Source: Symsagittifera roscoffensis (taxonomy: Eukaryota > Xenacoelomorpha > Acoela > Convolutidae). From it: a DNA stretch of 64,000 bases. Under the pieces are notes generated by a model that had not been told where the DNA came from, searched no databases, and worked only from the letters and a program-made list of their open reading frames with translations. The stretch lies in contig NC_087068.1 in the NCBI RefSeq assembly GCF_963678635.1, forward strand, positions 30,754,318 through 30,818,317, read 5' to 3'. The position numbers and the translations under genes are program-made. Positions 1-13,206 of this stretch are shown here, piece by piece. How positions within the stretch are numbered: position 1 is the stretch's first letter; the number at the start of each line of letters is the position of its first letter.

Positions 1-275
1 ACGTCTAACACATGAAATTAATATACTAATTTCATTTATTCTTTTCACAAGGAAAAGTCCCGTTCACACGAAAAAAAACAAGCCATTGCCTCCCCCCAGC
101 GTCTTAAAACCAATACAATTCAGGAGGGAAAAGCCAACTTAATCAGCTAAATTAATCGTGAATTTCGCACCTATACTTAAATTCGCGGGTTAGTTTGCAA
201 TCGAATACTGAATTTAACAAGAGAATTGGCTCTATTTTTCTAAACAATTAGATAAGTGACCACAAGATTGACACA

Positions 276-1526
276 GAAGCGGAGCCGAACTTCGCATCAT
301 TTGCGATACAACTAGCCAATAGAAAATGAGACAGAAACAACAAAATCGAAAACAAATTTTTTTTTAGGGAAAAAAGAAACATTTTAGAAAAACAGTGGAA
401 AAACAACCACCAGTATTTAATTAGTCAGCTTTGAGTATTTACTGAGTTGCCACTATGCAGACACTCTTTGAGGCAAAAACAAAAAAACGTCGCAAGAAAT
501 GGTCATAAAAAACTTCGAAGAGTTAAATCTTTAAATTTTGAAATCTTGTAACATTAACTACCTGAAATTTTAAAAAAAAGTCAATCATTTTTTGCCTTTG
601 AAGCGTCTTAAAATGAAGTAAATAAGCCGATAAATATAAGCCGAAACTATTTTTTGCCTGATAAAACTTTTAAGCGAAAAAAAAACAAAAAGGAAAACCA
701 AGGAAAATATACAAAGTCAGGGCTAATAATTTTAAAATAGCAGGATAAAGTCCAGACCGACGACAAAAAAAAGAAAAATGTTGAAAAACTAGATCACCAA
801 AATCTAGATTTTCGTATGTCTCGTTAGATGTTCATTCAAGGCAAACATGTCAGGCATTTGTATCTTTCATTAGAAAGGAAACAAAACTAAGGAAGAGGAA
901 ACAAAGCCGACAATATTTAGCAGACACAGGTTGAGCCGAAATTTTTAAATTGAAATTGAAAATTTTCAAGTCCCCTGAAGCTACATTAAGCAACACTTGC
1001 ACTAGCAAGTACAATTTAAAGTGGCCTATAGCACAAAAAAGACGTGATGTGTAAGCGAATCCGACAATAATTCAGCAGACACGAGTTGAGCCAAAAAAAG
1101 CATTATAAATAAATTAACGTTCCAAGACCCCTCTGAAACTACAATGAACAACACTTGCACTTTCAATTACAATGAAAAAAGCTTACAGCTCAAGCACAAT
1201 CCGTGATGTGGCAATTGAGCCGAAAAAAAAATAAGCAGAAAAACGAAAGTCCAATAAAAAAGTTTTTAACGGAAAAAATTTTCAATTCATTTTTCTGGAA
1301 AAATAGGGTCCGGCCAAGACTCGAACCCAAAACCTTAGGACATAAAGGCAACCGCGTTATTTTTAGGCCAAGTGGGAAGGAATCTCAAAGTTGCTAAGAT
1401 ACACTAATAAAGCTACTTCACAATTTGTTACTAGGTTATATATTGTCTTACCTGTAAGAAAAATTGTTTGTTTACGGGAAAAAGTCTTGTTTCCGAATAC
1501 AACACACTTGCTCACGTAAGTGTACT
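276..1526. repeat. Dispersed tRNA-like repeat, class i, copy 1
   Basis: It opens with a GC hairpin region (gcggagccgaacttcgc at about 279) and TTGCGATAC, and closes at about 1470-1526 with TTTACGGGAAAAAGTCTTG and a terminal stem. A tRNA-like B-box lies at 1317-1328 on the minus strand (agactcgaaccc in + orientation). Internally a ~163-bp segment beginning CCGACAATAxTTxAGCAGACAC is tandemly duplicated (from about 906 and about 1069). No host exon of the V-ATPase gene is visible in 1-1573. Confidence 0.6.
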
Positions 1527-1573
1527 CATTAATGAATATCAATTAATCAGTATCATAGTAGTAGGGTATGTAC

Positions 1574-4500
1574 CTGTGGTATGAACTCTCCAATGATGTT
1601 GACTGGTTTCTTGAAGTAGGTGTGATTGCAGAGGGAGAGACAGACACCGAACAGCATGTGCATCACTCCCAATATCACACTCAGCTTCATCTTGAATGAG
1701 TTCAGGAAGTCCAGCTTATTATCCGCCACCTGCCAGATCTAAAAACACTCATATTGCTTGCGAAGGTGACTACCGGCAAAAACATATCTTTTAATCTTCT
1801 CGCAAGTACCTTGGTCATCTTCGTGATCATTATTACACTTAGAAATCCAAACGTAGACAACCACCCTGTGGAGTGGTACAGTGTATTTTAAAAAACCATA
1901 AATAAGTGAAGAAATATGGATTTTCCGTTAATCTGTCAGATACCGTTTCTTTTATAGCTTAAAATTCAAATGTCGGTAATTGGAACTTCCCGAGAAAAAA
2001 AAGAGTTTCCTTCAAACGCCAATTGCCGAGTCAATCGCTCGATGCCACCAAGTTCAAGTGACGTTGAGCAATCTAGTATTTGCCACGTATTTTCGATGTA
2101 ACATATTATTGTAGTTACTGGATCAATTCCAAAAGGGTATGGCGATTTGCCCGCGAATGAGTCATTCACTCCCAGCGTCACGATACTGTCTGATTTGCTG
2201 TTTTCGTTCTCCAGACCATTTGCGATCCTGCCCGGTATTGCCCACTGAGTTCCGAAGATGTTCATGGACTTGGAGAAAATGTCGTTGTACAGGAGGCCAG
2301 TGTAGATGGAGAACAGACCCATGAGCAAGATGAGGTATCGGCCTCCGAAGAACATCAAAAAGATCTAAATCAAGTGCAATTCAATAAGCTCATAAAATTG
2401 AATATTCTTGTAATAATTGCACAATTTTCAAGCAAACGCCAACTGTACTGTTCGCATCAAAATATCTTTCCTTCTATTTTGACAGATATAACAGCATAAA
2501 CTTGTTTTGCACAATGTTGAAATTATTTGCTCGGCTATCCGAAACTTATAACTCATATCTTATATATACAAAATCAGGGACATCGGATCTCTCGTAGAAT
2601 ATCGAGATGCTTGAGTACCTCATTTTTGCTCTTGGCAGCGATGATCTGTTTCTCCTTGACTACTAGTAGCAGAGCAAACAGGGTCATGATGAGTCCATGA
2701 CCACAGTCCCCGAACATAACAGCGAACAGGAAGGGAAACGAAATCACAGTGAAAGGCACTAAAATAAAGTACAAATGATAACAAATATTTCAGATCAGAA
2801 CAAGGGCAGCTAGTGGCTCTGCAAAAAGCACATATTGTTTCGACCAATTAATAAACAATTGACATGGGAAATAAGTTGCGAAAAACATTTTTCTAGTTTA
2901 AAAACTTAGGCAAAATTGAGCTGAATGTATATTGGATACACAAAAACACGGTTGCTGATCACATAGTACTATGTTACAACCACAACATGACATCAGACTC
3001 ACTAATCATCAAGTTTGCTTCGAGGTGTGACAAAAAAACCAATACAGACCATATTTCTTCTCACTCTTAGAGTAATAGGAATGAAACTAGATAGCAATCT
3101 GTGGTATTGTGCTGATTCATGATACAGATAACAGTTATGTTAGAACTAACTAGGATTTATCTCTCTGTAGGATGCTACTCCATACGCATCTATGATATTC
3201 TGGAACCCTTCTGTAAACTTGTTGGTCCGGTTGAAAGTTGGAGGCTCCTCGTCAGTAGGTATTTGCGTCAGTACACTTGAAACACTAGACAGTGAGTCCA
3301 CAGTTCCTTTATCAAGTGCCGCTTGAATCTTAGGAACGTCAATTACTGGAATCCAACATTGCACCTACAAAATAAACGCAAATAGGATCGTAGATAGTTT
3401 TACGCAAATAGGATCTCATCACTTGCTCTACCACACATCTAAAACATCATTAATTTTATTAGACTACTCACCTGCAGATACTTAGGGGATACTTGGAAGA
3501 AGTTGAGAGTGTGGTAGATGGACTTCATCTTCCTCACTTTCATGGCCCACACTGGCAGCTGACCAGCCGCAGCCTCCAGCACACGAGATCTATGAACCAG
3601 TGTCTCGTCCAACACAGCCTGAAGCAAACTAACATTAACACAAAGAGGCGAAGCGTTACTTTGCGAGAACCAGCAGAAAAATGCCAGCAACAAAGTGAAA
3701 TAAGGGAAAAAAGAAAAAGGTACCTTAAAAAAGGTTTTGCTGTGCCAGAACTGAACCTCCGACCAAGAGATAAGGAGTCTTACGTCCTAGCACCTGCGGA
3801 ACGATAGCTTGGAAAACGAACACTAGAAACCGAACATAGCCAACAGAAAACTTTAAAAGAGTCAATGGACGCAAGTAAACAGAAAAAAATACTGGCTTGT
3901 TTTTTGAAAAATTTTCAAATTGCGAAATTCAAAGAAAAAAAATTTGATGCCTTTGAAGCTCTTTGTATGTCTAGAAAAAATTACGCCTTAAAATGTTCTC
4001 ATAAAATTAACCCAATTAAAAAAAACTGGATCAAAGATACAATTTTGATTACGCTGAGAGTTTGCCTTCCTTTTAAGACAAGCAATGAACTGAACTAAGA
4101 CAATCGAAAGTCAAACCACGAAAAAGTAAATTTGAGCCTAAACAAAATCTAAGTTTTTTTCGTTAAAAAAAAACGAAAAAAAGTCATGGCGATATAAGAA
4201 TCTGAACTACGTTAATCGACTCTTAATAAAGCAGCTACAGTTCCTCTTAAATTAAATTTTTGCTGGGGGAAGCGATCCTACGACCACGAGGATTAGAGTC
4301 CCCTATCTTCGCATCTGCGCTACAGCCCTAGAAAACTTACTAACACTAGCCACAAAAAGCACCAAATACAAATAGGCACAATTTGGCAAATAACAACAGA
4401 AGACATCCACATGCATGTAGCTTTGCATGTAAAAAAAATTGAGAGCATAAAACCAAATTATCTGATCAATTGAAAATGCATCAACTGTGTTCACGTAAAA

Positions 4501-7500
4501 CTAATCAAATTCAAACTAAAAGCTATGAAAGGTTGCAACCACGAGTGGCACTAAAATTTGCGACTTCGGTTAGAAAAAAAGAATAGTCGTACTTTTACAC
4601 TACACTCGCTAAAAATTGCGAGAACACGGAAACCAAAAAACAGTTGTTTCAAAATGTTCAAACGTTTTTCAACTTTCGACGAAATTTATATTAAGTTAAC
4701 GGTCTTTGAATTTGAAGAAATATTTATGATTGACACTTTTTTCTCAAAATTAACACAATTTAGCAAAACTGGATCAACAGGTGATTTTTTTTACTTTTCA
4801 AAAAGTGCATATATACCAAAGTGCACTCATAAAGGCATTAATATGTATGATCCACTTCTGTGGTTACTAAAGAATTACAACACTTTTCCCCGAAAAAAGA
4901 ATGAACAGAAAAATCAGCAATACCTATATAAGTGCAAATCGCTTTGTTCATTTACACTTAGAAACAAATTTTTTCAATGCACCGGAAATTAATCTCCGAC
5001 CTGTAGATTAGTTGTCTCACATCCTCGCATCTGCGCCACTAATGCGACTTGGTTTGGAAGAAAAGGTGCCTCATAGGTTTAAAGCTTGTGTAATGAGATT
5101 TTTGCTCAAGAATTTACTTTTTTTTCAGAAAAATAAAAACGTTTAAGGACTCCGAATCAGTTCCCAATAATTGGAAATCAGATATTTCGCTAATACTAGT
5201 AATATATCGGTAACGTATCGAACAAAATCCTGAGTTTGTTTAAGTTTCTATTAAACTCAGATGAAAGCTTCCCATTCTTGATTGCTTATACACATCTAAA
5301 CTCCGAAACATCTTATCTTGGAAATTCTGATTTTTTGACAAAGTTTGGTCGCCAAGGTATTACATCTCCCATCGTAATTAAAAAAACTGCCGTGAATAAG
5401 TGTATACCTTTTACAAAGAGGCGAAGCAGAGCTTCACGCCACTTGCGATGCAAAAATTATAAGTCAGTAAAAGTTATCAAAAAATCAGATAACAAAATTG
5501 TTGCAAAGATATATTTTTTAATTATTTAAGCAACAAAATCAGCCTACCTCAAACATACTTTTTAAACTGCCTGCTATGCATCGAAGTATTCCGACACGCG
5601 ATCGAACCAAAAACCACTAACTCTGATTTACTTTTTAAAGAAAGACACATAAATACCGAACAGAATTATTCAAGTTTTCAGAAGCCTAGACAAATAAGAT
5701 TAGAAACACAACAAAAGTGATCTGAAAAACTAAAAACGATTTTAAAAAACACAACACTACTGACAATGAGAAATTTCGCGAAAACTTTCGAAAATCAATT
5801 CCAAAACAATTCAAAAACTTCTAAATTAATTTTTATGAGTTCAACAAAAAAACAGATCAGAAAAAATGATTGAAACAAAAAACCAAGAACTAGACACTGT
5901 TTATGAAAAATCGACTGATTTTCAACAGCTATGAAGCAAAAAATCGCCAACTTTCATTTCCATAAAACCCGATGAGAAGACCAACAAGTTGACTGAAAAA
6001 AGGGTTTACCAAAAAATCAAACAAAAAAATAACCAATATTAAAGAAAAACATAAGCAATTGAACTATTTTAACAAAATTTAGCCCGAAAACAGATCAAAA
6101 TTAACTAATTATGAGAAAAAAAAAAGAAAAATGATAAATTCGTCAAGCAATTCTGAACAAAATTATCGAAAATTTTGATGTTTAAAATTTCGGATTTAAT
6201 AGCACTTCAAGCTTGCTTGATTCCCAGTTTTAACATCCTAGCACAATAACACTAAGCAAAATTAGCCGACAGCAACTCAAACTGACTTTGCAAAACGATG
6301 AACTCGACTAGCAACTTTAATATAAATTACCAAAAATTTTGAATTTAATTATTTCTGATTTGCTGGGAATTCAGGCTTGCTTCGTTCTCGTTTTTTTTTA
6401 GATGAAACGGCTACTTTTTAAAACAATATGGGCTAAAAAGCAATGAGAACATATTTTCAATTGTTTTAGAAAAACTTAACAAATATACGCAAAAAATTGC
6501 AAAAACCCATTACCTACACAAAAATTGCGAAAACTCATTACCAGAAAAAAGCAATTGAAAAATCATTCGAAAATGAGCCGACGGAATCACAGCCGACACT
6601 CAAGTGCCGAAAAAATACCGAAATTTTATGGCACAAAAAATACTATTAAACGAACTCATAACAATCACACAAGGCCCATACCTAAACTAACATGCACATA
6701 CTTCATTTATCTCTACGGTAAAACATCTAGAATTGCCCACAGGATCTTCACTTCTAGAAGTGAAGATCCCGTGGACAAAGTTGTTTACGGGAAAAAAGTC
6801 TAGTACCCGGTTGCAATATCCTTGCTTATCGCAAGGGTAATGAACAAACTACACAATCTCCTTCATATCCCAAAAGAAGGAGCTAGCAAAAAAGATCCCA
6901 GCAAACTTTATTACTTAACCAGAGACCTGTAAATCTGCTATGCGTGCTTCTACTCCGCTCAGCATTTCCCTCCGCTCCGCAGTCTGTTCAGGACAGGGGT
7001 AGAGTGTGGCCCTGAAACCCTCGCAGATTTTCTTCACTCTATGGCCAAGTTGTTCCCCTTGGAAAAAGACCAGGAACACTGTCTTTCTCAAAGAGTCGCC
7101 CTAACTCAAGAACAAACAAGATTTAAACTACAACAGTCATAGCTGCAAATTATTGTTTTAAATAAAAGCTTGACGAAATAACCAATCTCTATTTCCAGCA
7201 AAATGATGATGTGCCATTTTAATACAACTGATTCTTCATTAATTTTATTTGAAAATGCTCGACAGCGAAGTTAGCACGGTTTTGGACAGACGCGCTTTTA
7301 AATTTGTTGTTTACATTTTAGTTCGTTTTTTTTTCAGAAAAAAAGACAATAATACAAGATTTAGAACTTACCGTGGAGGGGTCGATAAGTGGCTCCTCGA
7401 TATCAGCATGTTTGAGGAACACATTACCCCTGCACACTCTCCACAACACCCGCTCGAAGGCACCCAGCAGCTCTCGTTTGATCACCCCTGCCACAACTCT

Positions 7501-9446
7501 AAACGACAAGATCCTATAAAAGCAAATGAGATCGAGTTGAGGGGTCTTTGTATCTATCGCTTACAAAGCTGTGCAAAAATTATTCAAACAGTCCCATCAA
7601 AAAACTATTAGATTTAAATTGCATATAATTTTCAAATTCGTTGCTACCACCTGTCAAGATATCGGGACTATTTCACAGCCTGGATGAGCATAACTTCATT
7701 ATCGATGAGCTAATAAATATTTGGCAACTATGTACTTTTGAGACTAAGCCACGATTTCATGCCATGGGGTTTGCTAGCTTACCCCAACTTAGAAGCCCCC
7801 GGATCATCTGGGAAACCCACAAAGTCATCAGACTCCATCCCAACATCGGGAGGATCAAACTGACCTGAGCCCTGAAACAACAGATGCACCTGAGGCTCTC
7901 AGGTATTCTATTATCTCACCCCAGTTTTAGAGCCCCTCCGGTTTGTTGTGCTTCTGCACCTGCGCCCCCCTCGGGCTCCATCAGCCCCTCTGTCTCACCA
8001 TGATCGTCTCCGAGTCCTGGTATGTCACCTGGAACTGGCGTTGAAAACCTATGAGAGTCAGCCTAAATAGACACAAAAACACAATTCAAACCGAACATTT
8101 TCATCAACAGAGACGTTTGATGATAACCATAGATCCGCTAAAATTCACACTATCATTGGATATAACAAAATTTTCAACTCGCTGAACTCAGGTCTGTTTG
8201 TAAAACAATATCTAATAGAAAGGTACTGATAGGTACAGTTTTTTTTCTGGATCCAAAAAGTGATTTTTCTCAACTTAACAGCTTGAAATGATAAATGCAT
8301 CGATGATTGTCACGGAAGAAAATCAGAAGTGTTAATACCTCCTGGAAAAAGATGCCGGTCCTGAGGAGCACTTGCTTCAACTCCGTCAGCTCCAGGAAAT
8401 TCTTCTGCAGCTGCTCCTGGTTTGAGAGTAGTTCACGCAATTCATTCTCCAATTTTTCTAGTTGGCTCTAAACAGAGATTCAAGCCAATATCTTTACGAG
8501 TAGACAAATCGCGAATCACTCACACGACAGCTGACGTCCAACTTCACTACTTAAACCTAACGTTACGAGAAGCAGAAATTGATGTACTTTAATTATGTCG
8601 AAATTACGCTTTTTGAAATTCCACAAGAAAAAAGTTACTGGATTGTACTTTTGATCGAATTAATACTGTAACTTCTTTGCAGCCGCAAAAAAACTCAATT
8701 GAAGTATGACAGGCATTACTTTGGGAGAGACAAAATGAATAAAAAGAGCAATTGACCTTTTTCATCTTTTTCATAGAAAATTCGTCTCAAGGTTGTGTGA
8801 AAAAATCGATTTAGCATGCAAAACAATCAAAATGAAAAAGTGGTCTTCGTAATTATTGGCGTCTGTAGGCTATTACAAGATTACTCACATCCAGCTGGTT
8901 CATCTCTCTGGCCTGTGGCACTTGGTGATCATCGGGGACACTGTTGGCCACTTGGATGTGTTCCTCCTTCTTCACTTCCTTCTCTATGAACCTCAGCTTC
9001 CGCTCCATCTCCTCACAGCGCCTCACCTCATTCACAAACTTACGCTGGAACGCGTTCACGTCCGGATTCATCTAAACACACGAGAGATATCACACATGTA
9101 CAAGAACGAACTCAATGTTCACTCTATAACCTCCATAGTTTGATTGAGACATAGCCATGTGGACATGGGACATAGGAAAAACGGACATATAAGCAAGAAA
9201 AATAAATATATTTTTGAGAATGCGTTCAATGATCGGATCAATTTATGATCCTATAGCCTAAATTTTCATTCGGATAAAAACTAAGCACCAACTTGAGGGT
9301 GGATGTTTTTTAGGCCGAAATGGGCAACTCACATCTCTGAATTGGACCAGCCCACTCTCCCCCACCTCACCCACACAGTTGTACGCAGCCTCACTCTGCA
9401 GGAACAGCTGGTACAGGGCCACCTCCTCACACCGGAATAAAGACAT
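1574..9446 (-). CDS. ATP6V0A: V-type proton ATPase 116 kDa subunit a (5' part; gene runs off the left edge)
   Basis: Subunit a of the membrane Vo sector, which carries protons across endomembranes. Exons on the minus strand, 5' to 3': 9333-9446 (ATG at 9446), 8889-9071, 8339-8467, then either 7920-8062 or 7783-7871, then 7372-7498, 6927-7100, 3472-3618, 3151-3364, 2619-2758, 2119-2364, 1574-1738. All have AG/GT borders and phases close across every junction, giving 594 codons with the first alternative. Family signatures seen: [20 protein letters not shown] at the start, [78 protein letters not shown] and YPFGIDP. The cytosolic N-terminal half and first membrane segments are present. The later membrane segments, with the essential arginine, and the stop codon lie beyond position 1574. 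The ~3.3-kb intron at 3619-6926 is full of dispersed repeats. The paralogue number cannot be told. Confidence 0.93.
3645..4622. repeat. Dispersed tRNA-like repeat, class ii, copy in V-ATPase intron
   Basis: It starts with the gaggcgaagc motif and contains the shared internal module from about 3838 (ATAGCCAACAG, then TTTGATGCCTTTGAAGCTCT, then AAACTGGATCA). A tRNA-like head on the minus strand at 4264-4330 reads gcgatcctacgaccacgag in the + orientation. It closes near 4557 with TTTGCGACTTCGGTTAG. The 4130-4470 portion is nearly identical to 13846-14330, indicating recent amplification. Open frames within it are not genes. Confidence 0.6.
5418..6840. repeat. Dispersed tRNA-like repeat, class i, copy 2
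   Basis: It begins gaggcgaagcagagcttc, then CACTTGCGAT. It ends at 6780-6840 with TTTACGGGAAAAAAGTCTAG and the hairpin CCTTGCTTATCGCAAGG. It sits inside the ~3.3-kb V-ATPase intron just before exon 6927-7100. A 17-bp palindrome, CTTCACTTCTAGAAGTG, lies at about 6747 and suggests a short inverted duplication in the repeat. Confidence 0.6.
7783..7871 (-). CDS. ATP6V0A: V-ATPase a, alternative exon 4b
   Basis: The acceptor is a pyrimidine-rich tract ending TTTCAG before GGCTCA, and the donor is GTAAGC. The 89-nt exon has the same phases as its neighbour (0 in, 2 out). It encodes an acidic linker, [19 protein letters not shown], ending GASKL plus a split Gly codon. Its C-terminal KLG parallels the KLG of the upstream alternative, so either exon joins correctly to the VAGV exon. 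Using both would shift the frame. Confidence 0.75.
7920..8062 (-). CDS. ATP6V0A: V-ATPase a, alternative exon 4a
   Basis: The acceptor is TTTAG before GCTGAC and the donor is GTGAGA. The 143-nt exon starts in phase 0 and ends in phase 2. It encodes a Gly/Glu-rich linker beginning [16 protein letters not shown] and ending GGALKL plus a split Gly codon. It occupies the variable loop that precedes the conserved xLG-V/F-VAGV motif opening the next exon (7372-7498). It cannot be joined in frame to 7783-7871, so the two are alternatives. Confidence 0.8.
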
Positions 9447-12400
9447 GCTTTTTATCTATTGTATCAAAATGACTCACAATGAGTTCACAGTCACAGGCAG
9501 CTGCTAGACAACTCAATCAAATTGGCCTCAAATTCAGATGAAGAGTCAGATATGATATGATTTGATGTTTTGATACACACAATAGTACCAAATCTTTCTG
9601 AAAGTTGAAGAAACGTCTGTAATAATGAAACATGAGCACAAGATTATGTATGTTGCTTAGTGAATCATTAACAATATGAACACAATAAGTTAGATGTGAC
9701 TCAATGTTTTATTGATATGTTTTATTTGACTCTATTTGTTTTATTTTACATCACTAACACATAAAAATAAATAAATGAAGAGATAAAAAGATCTAAAATA
9801 ACTAAAATAACATGTCCAATGGACTAAACTCAACCAACTTACAGTTGAAAAACTTGTTATATAGCAATTTAGCACTTAACAATTACAAGATCTCTTTAAC
9901 TAGCCCCCCCCCCCCCCACCCTATAGTAACTAAACTAATAATTGCCACCCCTATAAAGAAATATTTCATTGGTTAAACATATATAAATTTTGTTCCCAAT
10001 AATGAATCTCTCTACCCCCCTTCCTTCCAAAAATGGGGGGTAAATAGTTAAATTCCCTATTTCATTTTCTCGATTATTGAGATAATCTCTGTAATCGAGA
10101 AAATGAATGTGAAAAGTGCTAAGCTTCAAAATGTGCTACAATACTTCGTAAATGCACAAAACCTGTAATCCAAGGCAATATTTGAGTACTTTAAGCTCCC
10201 AAGGAACAATAAATGTAAATTCCACTACAACAAGTAGCATAGCAGACTTTTCAAACCAATATGGTTTAAGAGAACCATGAACAAATTTAACAAAAAACTT
10301 TCAATGTTTCCTGATTTTATTTTTCATTTTACCCTCAATTCTCAGTGCTTCTCAAGTATAAGGACAGTTGGACTAGATAAGAACAGCAAAATTGACATAT
10401 AAAATTGCTCAAATAACCAAAAACGACAGAGCTACTCAGCAATAGAGTTCATTCTGTCACTTAATCTCGTGTGGTCTGAAGTATGAAAAAATTCAGAATA
10501 ATTTTTCTCGACACAGAGCCAAATGGAATCTGAATCACAGCGTCAAAGGCTTCTATGTGATATCACACATGCTATATGTGCCAAACACATGTTTTTGATC
10601 ATATATGATGTGACATCATATATGCCAATTGCTCCTTCGTACACAACAGCTAAAACAATGATCGACCTTGCAATGAAAGAAACCGAAACCACCGGGCCTC
10701 CACAGTCACCAGCAAACAATACACGTCATCGCCAGCATTTACTATTCCAAAAACGGGTCTGGAAAAACAAGCAGGAAGCAAGCAGACAGATCTCCAATAT
10801 ATTTGAAAACAAAAATGAACAGAAAAAAAGAAGACAATTACAACCACCAGATTTTAGTATCATAAAGCTTTTTGAATCATTTGGACCTAGGAAATTGTTG
10901 TCATCAAAAACATGTGTAGCATTAAAGTATAAAAACTTGGAACTTTTTGGATCAGAACCGTCCTGAATTCAATCGGAACAATCGGAAACTAATTTATGCG
11001 AAATGAGTCTAGGACACCAGGCAGACGGATCTTGAAAACATTAAAAAAAACGCAGAATACAACAACCCTTTTTAGGATCATGCATTTTTTTGGATCATTT
11101 GACAAGTGGCCTCTACTAAAATACTCGCCCATTGAGTTTACAAAAATCCCTAGAAAATTGTTTTCATCAAAAAATTTTGAGCGAATAAATATAGTAACTT
11201 GACTAAGCTGATAAAATTGAATCCAAAACTATTCTAATCGAAAATAAAAAATAGCCATCAAATATTTAGAAAAAAGCCAATAAACGCAAGAAATGGAAAA
11301 AAATACTTACATTTTTCTTTTAAAAAAATCAATTTTCGAACTTCAAAGAACAAAATATGGCCTTTGAGCTTCTTGATGTTCAAAAACAATTTATCAAGGA
11401 CAATTTTTTTGACAAAACTATCCCAATTTGTTAAAACTGGATCAATAGGTAGTTTTCTTTCCATCCGCTGTGAAATCTGAGAATTAGAAAGCGAGTTGGA
11501 AATTGACAAAAAACAGGACGACTGTCAATCATTGTAAGATATGATTGAATCAGAAAAACACATGCTTCGAAAATTAAGGTTTCAAAAAATAAGCAGATAA
11601 AAGAAAGTCAGATAATTTAAATATTCGTGGAAATTCTATTTCAATCACATTGAAAAGGCAAGGTTCTACCAAGACTCGAACCCCAGACGTTATGATTAAA
11701 TTTCTTACAGATTTGTATGAAGTTTTTTACGGGAAAAACGCCCATTTCTCAATAAAAAGACACTTGCTCTGACAAGTTTATAAAAATACAGGAGCAAAAC
11801 GATTTTTTTGTTGCTCGTAATTGTACCTCAAGAAAATTTTGGAATGAAATAGGAGAATGTACCTTTTGCTCTCTATTTGCGCTTTTGGTTTCTAAGTTAT
11901 TGTTCCGACCCTTTCCTTGAAGAGGTAAAAAAAAGAATATGCATTGACTACTGCTTTTTACCTAATTTGTCTACTTTGCAGAAAGCTCTGCGACAAGTAT
12001 GGTATCACCTTCAAGCCCTTTTTTGTCGTGATTAAGATTCAAAAATATCGAAAAATTTAACTACGTTCTATATTCTCACTGGTCGTAGTTTTTTGATTTT
12101 CAGACAGGAAACTTCAAACTTATATTCCTATGCAATTGTTATGCATTTTCTACAACCACTTACTTGAGATTTATAAACTAATCCTTTTGCACTAAACTTT
12201 GCACTAAAATGAACAAATTTAATCGCGAAAAATCTGAGCTATCAGGACTGCTAGTTCAAAAAGGAGTATATACTCAGCACTTTTCAAAAAACAAACTTTC
12301 ACCGAACAGAAACATGAAATTCACATTATTATCAGCACTTAATTTCATAAAAGCAAACAATTTATAAAGAGTGGAAGCTACGGTTAGCTTAAACAAGTGA

Positions 12401-12455
12401 AAACAGGAAACAGCCAGAGTGACTATTTTTGACAACTTTTAATATTTTATTTTCA

Positions 12456-13206
12456 GAGGCGAAGCGGAGCTTCGCATCATTTGCGTCACAAAAATGTATG
12501 ACTATGATTACCAGCAAATGAAGACAAATCAGAAATGTGAAAAAAGTCTTCAAAAATTGTTTTGGAAATTGCAACTGCAAAAAAAATTCCGAAAAAAAAA
12601 TTATCTGCATTAATTGAAAATAAGCTTTCAAAATGCTGAAAAGAAACCAAACTTTTCTGCGGGACCTACGCCGACATGAATTAGCAGGCACGAAAGTCAA
12701 AATATTCGAAAAAAATTCAGTATCGAGAAAAAACTGGTTCCGACTGAAATCGTGGATATTTGTCGTCTCAAGCATGGGTGTTACCACTGCACTTAAAGCA
12801 GAATACTCCTTGAATTTATATTGAATACCATTTCTAAACATTTTAAATGAGCAGCATGAAAAAAATCAAAAAATAGGCAAAACTTCTTGGAAATCAATTA
12901 CTTGCCCAAAACCGGAAAACACAGTTATGTTTTATGTTAGAGTAAAAATGCTCAAAGTTTAGAAAAATTTGATGCTGCGGCAATTAAGCCAACAAAAAAT
13001 CAGACAAAAAAAATTCCCCTAAAAATTTCCAAAAAAACAGGTCCTGGCCGGATTCGAACGATTGACGTTTGTCTTTAGAGTCACGTGCGTTTGCTCTCGG
13101 CCACATGCGCGAATTAATGTCTGACTTTTCATTTCATAGTTATTCTGTTAAACTAGTTGTTAACCGGAAAAAAGTCTATATTCCGGTCTGCTAACGCTTG
13201 CTAAAA
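12456..13206. repeat. Dispersed tRNA-like repeat, class i, copy 3 (short)
   Basis: The 5' hairpin gaggcgaagcggagcttcgc is followed by ATCATTTGCG. A minus-strand tRNA-like segment at about 13032-13115 includes cggattcgaac (B-box complement). The 3' end shows a palindrome at about 13156, with arms CCGGAA and TTCCGG around AAAAGTCTATA, then AACGCTTGCTAA. At about 750 bp it is the shortest copy with both ends. Confidence 0.6.

Noticed and set aside
1203-1397. 64-codon frame at the left edge as the missing V-ATPase C-terminal exon
   Set aside because: It shows none of the expected C-terminal membrane motifs and coincides with the tRNA-like part of a class i repeat.
6747-6768. Palindrome around CTTCACTTCTAGAAGTG as an operator
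   Set aside because: It lies inside a class i repeat within an intron. No regulatory context.
9905-9918. Poly-C run as a regulatory or phase-variable tract
   Set aside because: An isolated homopolymer in intergenic DNA of a eukaryote, with no gene boundary nearby that it could control.
10523-10966. 147-codon open frame upstream of the V-ATPase gene
   Set aside because: No domain, low-complexity Lys/Gln/Ser composition, and the frame crosses the palindrome at 10601. It is probably chance in AT-rich DNA.
12389-12841. 150-codon minus-strand frame with hydrophobic runs
   Set aside because: It overlaps a class i repeat whose homologues elsewhere do not keep the frame. The hydrophobicity comes from poly-T/AT codons.
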